A stretch of 64,000 nt of DNA. Origin: Leucogyrophana mollusca (taxonomy: Eukaryota > Basidiomycota > Agaricomycetes > Boletales). The stretch spans positions 1 through 64,000 of the forward strand of contig MU266377.1 of assembly GCA_021014945.1 (NCBI GenBank), given 5' to 3'. Under the pieces are notes generated by a model that saw only the letters and a program-made list of their open reading frames with translations, did not search any database and was not told the DNA's origin. This document shows positions 51,130 through 62,200 of this stretch, piece by piece (position 1 is the stretch's first letter; the number at the start of each line of letters is the position of its first letter). The translations under genes were made by a program, and so were the position numbers.

Positions 51130-52882
51130 CTACACTAAACGTCGATCCTCGAGAGACATACTAGTCTGAGTGTCTATTGGCGTCCTGCCTGCTTCAGATG
51201 CGGCCGATTCATTGAAAGTCGGAGGCATCAGGGAGTCCATCGCTACCTCTGAAATAGGCTCGGCGCGATGGACAGATGCCATGGGCGACAAGGCGCCAAT
51301 CTGCCTGTCAATCTCTTTGCTCACTTCGCTTCGAGTGAAGTCTGCAACTCGCAAACTTATCTGCCTCAGACCGAGAGCCAGCCGTTGGCCCGTGATGCTG
51401 ACCAGCGTCAGTGAAAGCCTATCAAAGATCAGAACCTGCTGGAAGATATACCAGGTGTAACACCCTTACAGATCAGCCATGTAATTGCGAGGCCGCTGTC
51501 GCGGGAATTAGTAACAATACCTAGACCTGTAGACAGAGGAGCACAGACTTTGGCGAATATTATCCTACTCGATCGTCAGCAGCTTAAAGACTTGATAATC
51601 ACAAGACTCGCCAGACGGTACAGTTGAACACGTTGCTGAACGTGGCGGCCTTTCGATGCTACTAGTTTGGTGGAGTGCCCCTTTGATATCGGTGAGATAG
51701 GACTCACCAGAAAGAAAATCCCAGCTGAAACGTGCCATCAGAGACTCGATCAAGCCAGAATATTAAGCACTCACAATCTCGATATAATCTGCGCACAATT
51801 GGAGGGAAAGCAGCACGTTCCCGCCCCGGGAATTGGCGGCTCAGGCTAGTAATATTGAGCAGAAAGACTGCGAATTCCAACGCGAAGCTGAAAAGTGGCT
51901 GAGTAGTACACCAGTAAGTTAACGAATACATACCTGCCCACCCAGATCAGCCACTAAAGAGTCAGGGTGAGGTTCAATACAGTCAAATCGATACACTTGC
52001 TCACCGTAGCATCTTAAATAGAATAGCTGGCTTTAGGACGCTTGTGCAATGAGTTTTCTCTGTTTGCTCACTAGATGGACTTGGTAGCCTCCTTGTGCAA
52101 GTTCTTGAGACATGGGCAACAGTGTCTGTTCCGATGGAGTGTGATCAGTTGCGAGCAGGTTCTTGCAGGGATGACTCACACTGAGCAGAGACTATTCCAT
52201 AAGCTTCCAAAGCAACAGAAAGGGCCTCAAAAATTGCGAACACGACGATAAGAGCTGTTGCTATCTTCCTGGAACGTTGACTAATTGCCCATGCTCGTAT
52301 GAGGATGAGTGCTTCACCATATGCACTGCTACTTAGTTACCTCATCGCGCGGGGAGACTAGAAACGACACACCATGGACAGAGGAAAACGCGGCGAATTG
52401 ATATAATGCTTTGAATAGATTATAGTAGAAGCAGAACTGTCGCCAAAAACGAATCAGTACCAACAGTGACCTTACCAGGCGGTACCGTACCGAATTGGAA
52501 GGATCAAATACAGACCCTGACTGCTCTGCTAAAATGACCGCTTGAAGGATCAAGTTTCCGTAACGATTGAGGAGGAACAAAATCTTGACAGTTGACCAAC
52601 GGGATGGCCAAATCAGTCGAATCTGCATTGAAGCAAATGTTCCCATCAGATGCGTGGTCTAGAACTGTTGGCACACACAGTTTTTGTGATTCACCTCATC
52701 GTTCAATGTCAAGAGATAATCCCAAATAAGGAGGGAGTAACTCGAAAGTCCCATGATGCTGATGGTGTCGTGAGCGACACGGGAATTGTTGCAGCATGAG
52801 AAACCCACCGGATAATGCGAAGATCTCCGGCAGTCTGAGCCGTCAAAACGGGTGCAACATCCTCATAGTGTGCATAGGACAT
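51130..52882 (-). CDS. DUF6533 seven-helix membrane protein
   Basis: The ATG at 52882 gives MSYAHYEDVAPVLTAQTAGD. After splicing, MGLSSYSLLIWDYLLTLNDE and IRLIWPSRWSTVKILFLLNR follow, the hallmark of the DUF6533 domain. Next come YGNLILQAVILAEQSGSVFD, FCFYYNLFKALYQFAAFSSV and HALILIRAWAISQRSRKIAT. Another helix (ALIVVFAIFEALSVALEAYG) and further short exons lead to a soluble tail ending SMSLEDRRLV. The family is strongly expanded in mushroom-forming fungi and usually predicted as integral membrane proteins of unknown role. Exons between about 51.4 and 52.1 kb could not be placed with confidence, so a defect there cannot be ruled out. Confidence 0.75.
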
Positions 52883-53731
52883 CGGAAGCCAGCTGGGACA
52901 AAGGTCGGACGGAGATTGTTATGCAGAGGTACTCAAAGTGTGGAGCTGAGTTCCTCGCCCCCAGAACCTAAAAGGCACAAAACGCTTCCCTTCAGGTCCT
53001 GGATCAATCGTACCGGTGGCCTGTGAGCCTCAAAGGGTACGTGGCGACCTAGGGTGCGACGAAGCACGCAATCTTTAATGCGTCGTCTTTATATAAAATT
53101 CTGTTGAGGAATGCCTTACATACCTCGCATCTGACCCTGAGTGAGTCGGATCAAATCATGGAAAAGTACACACCCGATACTTGAGCCTTCGAGCTCTGAG
53201 AGTGCTCTGAGTTGTAACTGTCAGCGATATTTTGACGGCTGGTATTTGGCGATTGGTAAGAGCTGAATGTGCAATAGACACGTGAAAGCCCTTCTGAGTA
53301 CTGACGGAGACAACCTACGTGCATGTGCCTTGGACTTCAGCGATGGTAAGCATCCTTGACAGCATCGCGGGACTCACCACACCAATTATAGCTCCGATCG
53401 GTTGCATTGCGAGTACTCGGCGGGCTTTGGCAGGCCCCACTGGCTCGCACGTGTTCCAGCGTGATAAATGTGACCCTGCAAACCAAAGTCTTGGGCACAC
53501 CGGGGAGCGGCGGCGGGACTCAATTGCACTGTGCACCACAACAACCCAGCAGACGAGAATGGTAGCCAATCAGAAAAGATGGAACCGATCCGAAACTCGC
53601 ACCACTGGGCCTTGATATTTGCACAACATCGATCATAAAATTCAAGTTGAAGAGTTCGAGAAAAGTAGTAGCGCCGATACAGGGATTCGTGTCGAGGTAA
53701 ACAATTAACAGGAAGGTAGGTATGAGTGAGA
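52883..53731. other. Gene-free region between DUF6533 and WBP2-like genes
   Basis: About 850 bp between two minus-strand genes. Short open frames on both strands (53315-53615) encode no recognisable domain and have poor start context. The region should hold the DUF6533 promoter and the WBP2-like 3' UTR. Decayed coding sequence is possible but not demonstrable. Confidence 0.4.
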
Positions 53732-54444
53732 TTACACTTCGTATCCAGGGGGCATATCTTCTGGGTTGGATGATCCCGCGTCTGTCCCAGAGGATGTGTA
53801 TGTTGCTGTAGATAGGCAAGCGTTCAGCCTAGAAATTGAGAAGGTGTACAAGTACCAGGAGTAAACGAACTCACGTAGACCCTCATCCTCCCCCATCGCA
53901 GCCTGCCTCTTCATGTAGATAGCCCTTTCCCGCGTCTTGTCCAGAATGCTTACGAACTCGAAAATCCCGCGGTCATTAAATCGTATCTCCAACTTTGTAC
54001 CATCTGTGAGGCCGCCACCCGCGGACGGTTTGATGTCAATCCCGAGGTAGTTGGCGCCAAAAAAGGGCTGTTCGAATTTGGTGGATAAGATTGAAGGCAG
54101 TGGTATAGAGAGCGAGTCGAAGGACGGCCTAATTTTACCGCCATCAGGTGTGGTGAAGAGCAGCTGTAGGTTTCCGGATGCCGGAGCAGGAAGGCATCAA
54201 TACAAACCCCTTAGGGCACACGGACAGCACAGATGCGCACACGTTGATCGGTTAGCCAAAGTCGGCCACTTTCCTTCATATTCTTCACTCCGTCCACACT
54301 CCCTGCCATCCCAGCGCCAGAAGGTGACGCGTCTGGAATTATCAAAGTGTACTCGACCTGAGAATCTACAGTCAATATGGTCTGTTCGTGCGGCAAGGGA
54401 ATCGGAAAGCGCTTGGAGTCCAACATAGCCCAATTGAGAGCCAT
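53732..54444 (-). CDS. WBP2-like GRAM-domain protein with PPxY motif
   Basis: The start MALNWAMLDSKRFPIPLPHE is followed by QTILTVDSQVEYTLIIPD. A GRAM-type core comes next: ESGRLWLTDQR, then LPSILSTKFEQPFFGANYLG, IDIKPSAGGGLTDGTKLEIR and FNDRGIFEFVSILDKTRERA. FFGANYLGIDIKPSAGGG matches the FGANYIKGTVKAEAGGG region of animal WBP2. The C-terminus, NPEDMPPGYEV, carries a PPGY motif for WW domains of Rsp5/Nedd4-type ligases or similar partners. About 200 residues in three or four exons. An in-frame ATG lies upstream at 54489. Its role in fungi is not established. Confidence 0.82.
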
Positions 54445-54642
54445 GTTGTTGATCGGCAGTGGACGAGAGTATCGGAGAGGAGCAGCCACCTCAGTCGGTG
54501 CTCCTTCAGTAACAGCGCCCCTCAGTTAGGCCTCACGTGGGCACCGGAGGCATCCAGCATCACGCATGATTGAGAGGCAGACAAAACAGAAGCAATCAAG
54601 TAGAGATGCTATCTGTATGACATGTCATGCTACGCTGTTCAT

Positions 54643-54745
54643 GGCTACCTAGCGCAATGGTAGCGCGTTTGGCTTCGATTGCCTTCGTCTATCATACACC
54701 GTACTTCTTACCAAAAGGTTGCAGGTTCGAGTCCTGCGGTGGTCA
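54643..54745 (+). tRNA. tRNA-Arg (anticodon UCG) with 31-nt intron
   Basis: The acceptor GGCTACC (54643-54649) pairs with GGTGGTC (54738-54744). The D-arm is GCGC-AATGGTA-GCGC. The anticodon stem TTTGG (54668-54672) pairs with CCAAA (54711-54715), and the T-arm is GCAGG-TTCGAGT-CCTGC. The loop reads CT-TCG-A, then a 31-nt intron at 54679-54709, one base 3' of the anticodon, then A. The internal A and B boxes are intact (TAGCGCAATGG; GGTTCGAGTCC). A T-run for Pol III termination follows at 54748. Confidence 0.9.
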
Positions 54746-55125
54746 TATTTTTTACACTTTTTAGGCAAGTGATATGTTGATAGGGGCCTTAGCGAATGGT
54801 CTCTCCGAACTCTCTCAAGCCCATAAACTGGCCCAAGAGGTCATCCTTCTGGGTGTGTGTTCCAAGGGTGCAGGCTTTTGTTGCCTCTCTGTAGCTTCAG
54901 CTAAGCATTTGAGGATTTCCTAAACTGTCTTTGAAATTGTACTGCACTCATACGTGTGTGGTGCACATGTACATTGTTCAGCAGGTTATTGATCTCCACT
55001 AGGTACAACGAATCCTTCCCTCCAGCAAAGTCTGTGATCATGATACAAAAACTTTACATCACAAGCAACCTCCAAATATTGATATCCTCATCATAGCCAT
55101 GCAGTCCACATTCTTCCTACAGAGG
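54746..55125. other. Spacer between tRNA and thioesterase gene
   Basis: About 380 bp contain the tRNA terminator and the thioesterase 3' UTR. No gene was found. Confidence 0.5.
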
Positions 55126-56151
55126 TCACTCGTCCTGAGGCAAGGTTCGTCTCAGGAATTCTTTTAAATCACGGAGCTCTTGGGGACATGTTGTGTGCTC
55201 CATTCCCGCGTATGTCTGGAAGTTCAAACCGATTGGGGTACCGGTCTTGCTTGCATCACGTACCCCGAGCTCCGCACGCAAGTAACCCACAGAGTCACGC
55301 CCGAACCGATACTGGACGATCGGATCCTGTGTGCCGTGGCCCCAGAAGATCGGGATGTTCGCAATGTTTGTACCAGCAAGCTAGCGATGGATGCGAATGT
55401 AGCACTGCTTTTCAAACATGGAAGAGCGCATACCTCCTTGAATCTAGCCTTCAGTGGAAGCCATCCACTCAGGATTACCGCACCCCCCAAGTTCCAGCTT
55501 TCTCCTCCCCAATCTTCCCTTGCCTTGGTGCCTAGTAGACTTGTGATCAAAGTCAGCGCGGAACCCTGGCTGAACCCGCCGAGGACAATCCGCGACGGAG
55601 GGATACCCGCGTCCACTTCCGCTTTTATGAGGGTATCGATGGATCTCATGGATTGGAACATGCCCTTTGAGTCCTCTGACGCATCGAAATCGAATGAATA
55701 AATGTCAAACCACGAGGGCATCTCCATGCCCATATTCGCCGTAACCGGCTGAGATGGACTGAAGGCAGTTCACGATGGTGGAATGGATATTTGACAGGTA
55801 GAATGCTCACGCGTGAGGAAGGATCCATTTGACATGACGGAGGTCCGGACTGAACATGTCTGCAACCGGTTTCCAGCCATACCCACTGTCACCTAAACCC
55901 TGCCACAAGGTGAACAAGATTTCGTCCCGAATACTCTGAGAACTCACATGCATGAAGATAACAGTCGCGGTGTGCTTTGCGGTCGGCGCAACAGTAAGGA
56001 ATTTGAGTGGGGAAAGAGCAGCCATTTCGTGCCTTGGGGTTTCTATTGACGCGCGACTTGGATCGAACACGGTCTTGTAGATGCACGCGATAACGATGAA
56101 AATGAGGCCTGTAGCTAGAACCCTTCGATCACTTGGGAATCGTGCTGGCAT
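55126..56151 (-). CDS. APT1: Acyl-protein thioesterase / lysophospholipase (APT1-type), possibly membrane-anchored
   Basis: The alpha/beta-hydrolase core starts MAALSPLKFLTVAPTAKHTA, then TVIFMHGLGDSGYGW. The nucleophile motif is VLGGFSQGSALT. The acid is in FWGHGTQDPIV and the histidine in YAGMEHTTC. The C-terminus is EFLRRTLPQDE. The enzyme removes palmitate from proteins and may also act on lysophospholipids. The frame is open upstream to an ATG at 56151, which adds 42 residues with the hydrophobic segment VLATGLIFIVIACIYKTVF, a possible signal anchor. The usual cytosolic start would be 56025. Which start is used decides location in the cell. It shares 95 bp with TRM10. Confidence 0.88.
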
Positions 56152-56246
56152 ACCCTTAAACGGCAATTGCCGTCTTGGAATAACGAGCTGCGACCGGGCT
56201 CGCGACGATCGGTCACACTTTATATCCAGTCAAGATTGACTCATCG
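56152..56246. promoter_or_regulatory. Very short divergent promoter, APT1 / TRM10
   Basis: Only 95 bp separate the longest APT1 start and the TRM10 start. A TTTATATCC element at about 56218-56226 lies 20-30 bp before the TRM10 ATG. If APT1 starts at 56025 instead, the shared region widens to 221 bp. Confidence 0.45.
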
Positions 56247-57514
56247 ATGGACTTGGCCCAAACACTACAACCTTCCCCAGAGCCCGCCGTGGTAGATGCA
56301 TCGGAACGGCAAGAAGATATTCAGCCTCAGCCGCTGTCGAAGAAAGGCCAGAAAAAGGCAGCAAAGGCAGCACGTATGGCAGAACTGAAGCTCGAGCGGC
56401 GCGTCCGCGAAAGAGAGGCCAAGAAACGCAAGCGCAAGGAGCGTGCGGAAGCAGAGAAAGAGCGCAAGGCTGCCGGAGAAGAAGACACAGGTGAAGTAGA
56501 GGTAGATACGAGGGCGAAGAGGCGGAAATTGGGCAAGATCAGTCCGCAGAACGTTTTTAATGCACAGGTCGTGATCGACCTTGGGTTCGATGATATGATG
56601 ATTGAGAAAGTTGGCCGTTTCCTTCTCGGATCCGTCGTAGAAGTGACTAATGTGACCCCGGGATGCCCAGGAAATTGTATCTCTCACTTCACAGCTTGCA
56701 TATGCCTACAGCGCCAACCGTTACGCACCAAAGCCTTTCTCGGCGATAATATTTAGCTCTTTAAACGCACGCACGAAAGCTCGTTTGGACGGCATGAATG
56801 ATGCTTCATACAGACGCTGGGCCGGCACGAAATGGTGGGAAGAGGGATATGAACGATTGTGGGCAGAGAAAAATATCAGCGACACCACAGAAGAGGGAAG
56901 TGCACAGGACGTCCCCGCTCAAGCCAGTGTTGTATACCTCACTGCAGACTCCGAGCACGAGCTGATGGAACTCAGCGAGGGTGAAACATACATAATCGGC
57001 GGGATATGTGACCATAACCGATACAAAGTTGGCTCCTGTTTCACCGGCCGTTGAGTGAGAGCTGATCCTGGCTCCAGAACCTCTGCCTGAACAAGGCCAA
57101 AGCCTCTGGCATCCGACACGCACGCCTTCCTATCGGGCGATACATAGCATCGCTCACAACACGGAAGGTGTTGACCGTGAACCAGGTACGTGTGGCTCCC
57201 TGAAATTTTTAGTGCTTCGTCAATCATAACAGAGAAATCTGAAGGTGTTTGAGATACTGTTGAAGTGGGTCGAGAGCCGAGATTGGGAACAGGCTTTCTG
57301 GAGCGTCATCCCAAAGAGAAAATTTCAAGGTTCAGGCGCAAACGACGAAGTTGACAGTAAATCGAACGCCGATGACGTTTCCGTTGAAGACGAGAAGACA
57401 CTTGCCCCAATGCCAAAGGTTCAAGATAGCAAACCAGGTCTCTCCGAGTCTCATTCCCAACACCCGAAGGAAGAAGCTGATCCTTCGGAATCGGTGTCAC
57501 CAAGTGCTCAATGA
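56247..57514 (+). CDS. TRM10: tRNA (guanine-9-N1)-methyltransferase TRM10
   Basis: MDLAQTLQPSPEPAVVDASE leads to a long Lys/Arg/Glu-rich N-terminal helix typical of Trm10. The SPOUT methyltransferase core has NAQVVIDLGFDDMMIEKE, SLTSQLAYAYSANRYAPKPF and VVYLTADSEHELMEL. The signature YIIGGICDHNRYKNLCLNKA follows, then ASGIRHARLPIGRYIASLTT and RKVLTVNQVFEILLKWVESR. The aspartate in GGICDHN aligns with the proposed catalytic acid. A Ser/Glu-rich tail ends in SVSPSAQ. The enzyme methylates G9 in several tRNAs with S-adenosylmethionine. Four short introns; length about 360 residues. Confidence 0.95.
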
Positions 57515-57593
57515 CCAATAGTGAAAACGGAATTTTGTGATCAGTTGAGGTAACCGCCAGCTCAAGGATCAACGAGGTGGCTATCATAAGACG

Positions 57594-59157
57594 TCCTTAA
57601 GATTCGTCTGCGCCGTACCCCGTTCGAGAGGCTTGGGCTGGGTAGGGGCTGGCTTCCACCCAATCTGGAGGTATAGTGAATGAGGAGTCTAAAGTAGATC
57701 GGCGTTCCACTCACCATGTAGATAACTTGGAACGTAGCTGGTATGGAACCGTCCTCATTCCCGTGAAGCTCTGCGCATGGGTGAGTCAGTCGCTACCGGC
57801 TGGTTATGCGGAGGAAGGCCACTTCACCCTTATAGATTGCGGAAGCAGCAGCCAGGGTGTCTCGATGCAAAAAGTGTCTCCTGATGGTACCAACTTCAAC
57901 GTCGACTTTTCACTCAATCGAAGGGACGAGACACCAACCGCCCAATAACACTGTTGCTCTCGCCCATATCTCTGAGATCCTCAACAAGCTCCCACATGCT
58001 CGGGTACGCAACCTTGACCTCGTCAACGTCAACGGTCAGCAAAGTGAAGCCTGCACGAGAGAGGAGATTGGATATGTCCTTGGTATCTGAATCAAGCTTT
58101 AAAGGAGGCCCGGTAGACGTGAAAGAGGTGGGAGACGGACCGGTCATAGGTGACACGTGCGGTGAGATACCGCCTTCGCGATCCACTTCAGCAAGTTGCA
58201 AAGACGTGCTATAGGACGTCAATACGCATGGTTTCATAGGTGTTTTATGCCACAAGGAATTACCGAAGTTCAAAAAGGGTATCCCCTCCAAAGACAGCAG
58301 CGAGGAAGAGGCCATCGGGTTGGAGAGCTTCTTTGATCTGTACAAGGACGCCTGTAACGAGCTGTAAGAAGTGGCTGCGCAAAGACTATGGAGACGGAGC
58401 TCACCAGGTAGGTCATTTGCCCATTGTAAACTTAGACATGATACGATGGCCTCTTGGGTGTTGCGTGGAATGATGTCAAGAAGGTTCTCCTCATCTGCAT
58501 GTATTCTTTCGACCTCGACTGGGGAGAGGTTTGATGTGAATCGGCAGCAGAAGCTGATATAATGAAGATATATCACCATCAAAATCTTCATCTGGGTCCC
58601 TATTTAACGTTTGCTCTATGTATAGGAGACAAAGGTTAATACCGCCGAGAAGTGAATTGATACAACATACCACTAGAGTCGATCATGATCACTTTGCGTG
58701 TCTTTTCAGGTTCAAGTAGCTTAGAAAAGTGTCCCGGACCAGAGCCTAAGTCAACAATCGTGTCAAACTTGCGCTTGATGTCCTGCAGGTTCATGTTAAT
58801 CACGTCCTAAGGTGCCCGAGTGAAACAGAGACGCACCAATAATCTTTCCATCATCCTATCTGCCACTTCGTCTCGCACGTAATCTACTGTTCGACTTCGA
58901 ACTCCAGCGTCCCGAGAGACTGCGCGGTCTTTCTGGAGTCGCTTCGCCGCGCGGTCAAAGACCTGGTAGGGCCCCGCGGGGGCCATACTCTTTGTCGTGA
59001 ATGACGAGGACGACTCCGATGCAAACGTCCGTGCATTGGCCCATTGCCATTGTTGCGATAGACGCGCCCGGTGAACGAGTCGAAGAAAGACCATCAGTGG
59101 CACAAGGCGTGACACAGTGTGACCGGTCGTGAGTTGCGTGATACGTGACTGTAACAT
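57594..59157 (-). CDS. NDUFAF5: Complex I assembly factor NDUFAF5-like methyltransferase/hydroxylase, mitochondrial
   Basis: An Arg-rich presequence (MLQSRITQLTTGHTVSRL) leads to YQVFDRAAKRLQKDRAV and TVDYVRDEVADRMMERL. SAM motif I is TIVDLGSGPGHFSKLL. Later parts are VSCLSLQWANDLPG, FGGDTLFELRTSLQLAEVDR, EGGISPHVSPMT, LLSRAGFTLLTVDVDEVKVA, YPSMWELVEDLRDMGESNSV and LHGNEDGSIPATFQVIYMIG. These match NDUFAF5, which hydroxylates an arginine of the NDUFS7 subunit during complex I assembly. The second in-frame ATG at 59094 is also possible. Presence fits a fungus with complex I. The protein ends KPLERGTAQTNLKDVL. Confidence 0.93.
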
Positions 59158-59294
59158 CGCTTCACTTCAATTCCTGACGCGCCTCCCAAGATTTTGTACC
59201 ACTGAACGAGGCTCTCAGTCTTTGGGACACGCTCAAGCACCTCACAGAGTCCGCGGAAAAGTAGATCCCCACCCCAATTAAAGACCACGGCGGA

Positions 59295-62200
59295 ATGGAT
59301 AATGGCCAACAAAACGAATACCGCGGCCTCAACCTATATCGTCCACCTACCATCGTCAACGCTGAAGAGTATGCGCGAAATCGAGCGCATATCAATCACT
59401 ATAAGAAGATCCTGGAACAGTACGAGAAGCAGAATAATGATGCCTATGGGCGATTCTTCACTCAAGAGCTTGAGGAACGCGTAAGGGCTGGCCAAGAGGC
59501 TGAGTAAGTCACCTTGTCACGAGTCGCCACAACGTACTGAGTTAGGAGCACTTAGACAGATATTGGCACAGTACAATAATGCATCAAATGCTCTGTGAGT
59601 TATGCCATACTCTGTCTGGGTACACTTGGGACCAATACACACTAGTTCTAGTACCACTCATGGGTCATCGTCGGTAGCCTGGAGCAGTGCCCCTGCTGCT
59701 GTCCCTGCGGTCTCCAGCTCCAGTGCCACGCAAGGTTCTGATGTCATACTACCAACCACAGCTAGTATTGTAGAAGTTCCCAGTAGTTCTGGCTCGCCAT
59801 CAATTGTGCGGTAGCTCCTCGCATGCAAGTTGACCTTTCTAATACCCTATATAGTCTTCCAGGCCACCACCTACTCCAGCTGTCCCTTCCTTTACATCGA
59901 CTCACATCCAATCGGGCGGGGCCCCGTCACAGCCTGGATATAGGACATCCCATCAGACCTCTAGAGCGTATGAGCAACAGGCACAGTCTGCTCAATCTGC
60001 GTATGGACGCAGACCACAACAGACATCACAGTCAGGTTATTCTTCTGCGGCGAATTTTCAGGTCGAAGGCTATCAACATCAGAGGCCTCAGGCATCGCAA
60101 CAGTCCTCACAATTCTCTGCTTCGGGCGGACCCTCTTATCAGGGGTACGTTTCAAGGGACCAGCCATCCCATTCATTGTTATTGCAGCGGTACCTATCCG
60201 GAAGACAAGGTATATAAATCACAACTTACTCACTACACTGCTGACCTGGGTGAGCATAGCTGTTGGGCAGCATCACCAAAATTCGCCTGCACCTCGAGAA
60301 CAAGTACATGGTCTGCCTGCAACCACATCAAGCCTGACAGGAGCACTCGGCGTTGGAGAACCGGCATTGCACGGTTCGAATACGTATGCACATAGGCCAG
60401 CGTCCACAACTGTCCATCAGGCTACTACTGGTCACAACGTATACCAAGTTCAAATTCAGGGGATCCCTACGATCCAGATTTCTGAGCCTCTAAAACCAGA
60501 CGGACCGATATCTCCAACTGCGTTGACAACACATCAGTTTCTGGAGTTGGTGGAACAGGCTGTCCCGGTATGTGAGAATGTCACAAAAGCAACCCCACAC
60601 TAATTACCCCCCTCGGTCTCGTAGCTCACGCCAGAGTTCATAGAGGCCTTTCTTAGGCAGAACCAGCAACTCTCCTACAAGATGCGTGATAAGTTTGTTG
60701 GTGGCGGTACGTCCGTAGGGAGTACCTCTCTGCGTGCCACCAATACTTCTACGCCATCGTCCGCAGCCGATGGTGGCGTTCAGGGCGGTACTTCTACAAC
60801 TCACTCCAGGGTATCGCCAGCAACGGTCCCTCTGGTATCTGGCGATGGCTCCACTCCCCGACATACGCAGCCGGTCACCGCGACCCCAGGGCCGACACCT
60901 TTAGCCTCAGGTGTCCGACCGGCCCAACCGCCTATCGCATCGACGACCTTACCGTCTACCAGCACCAACACAAGCGTTCCTCCACCGGTTGTCTCTCCTG
61001 CTGGCGCCAACGTGGTCCAAGCACCCCCTAACTTGCCAACATTCTCGCAGCCTGCATTCCCTGCTGGCCGGGTTGACCATCGCCCTACGCCACAAGTTGC
61101 TCACCCGGCGCCTCCGCAGGTTATCCAACTCCCAGCAACCCCAAGCTTTGCGTCTGGTTCTAACTCTTTTACCAGAACAGCAGCTGCGATGAATCCCGAT
61201 TTCGTCCGGCAGCAGTGGTCTCAGGCTCAGGCTTACACGATGGCGCAACAGCAGTACACCAACTACTATCGCGACAAAAACGGACAGCCACTCAAACCTC
61301 CTGCCACCCACCACGCATACGCGCCATATTCACAGCCTACTGGGGTGATGCCAACTACCAAGTTGATGCCACGGGATCCCGGCCATGCCGCCCCCGTGAA
61401 TGGCGCTCAAGGGACGCCCCCGACTGGCTCAGTCTCCGTGCCATTGCCCGCTGCGGCAGTGACCCCTGTCAAGCCTCAAGCTATCGCGAAACCCCGTACT
61501 CCACAGCAAGCAGATAAGACGCGGTTGGCGAGGGACATCCTACGTTCACTTGGGCGACCGGTAAGTATGGTAGGGAAGCAGCCGGAGGCACAGGTAGAGA
61601 AGGGTGAAAGCGCTGGTGAGCAAAAGGACGAGAATATAGCCGCCGGTCAGTCAAACCGCAGACCGAATCTTCAAGAGTATCCTGATCCATTGCTAGCAGT
61701 CGCCCCGCCGATTGCTCACCACGAAGTGCAGCAAACAGTGTCGACTCCACCAGTTGAATCCACTCCACCAGTGGAAGAACAAACCCAGCCTCAGCCGACT
61801 CCCTCGAAAGACACGACTGGGCCCACAATGTTCGAAGATGAGGACCTAACCGATTCCCATCTTCCATCAAGTTCTCGTCAGTCGCCATTGGCCACGAATT
61901 ATGAAGCACCCTCGCAGGAACTAGGCGAGCTATCAATAGCAGACCCGGGTTTTTCGAACATATCAGACGATGTTCGGATGAGCAGCCCACCGGCTCCTGC
62001 GCCAGATGATGCTGAAACTTCTGTTGCTTCGCCTGCCGTGCGTCAAACGACACCATTGGTTTCCGCCCCTTCGATTTTCACGCCAACACCTTCACAACGC
62101 GAGCCAAGCGCGGATGTGTCAAGTCCAAAGGAGAACCTTCCATTATTTTTGCCCTCGCCGAGCGCCGAGCCTGAGCCTGTGGGCCACCTGCGATTAAAAC

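Noticed and set aside
53315..53615. Overlapping open frames on both strands
   Set aside because: Neither shows a family motif, and the spacer between two well-defined genes explains them as chance.
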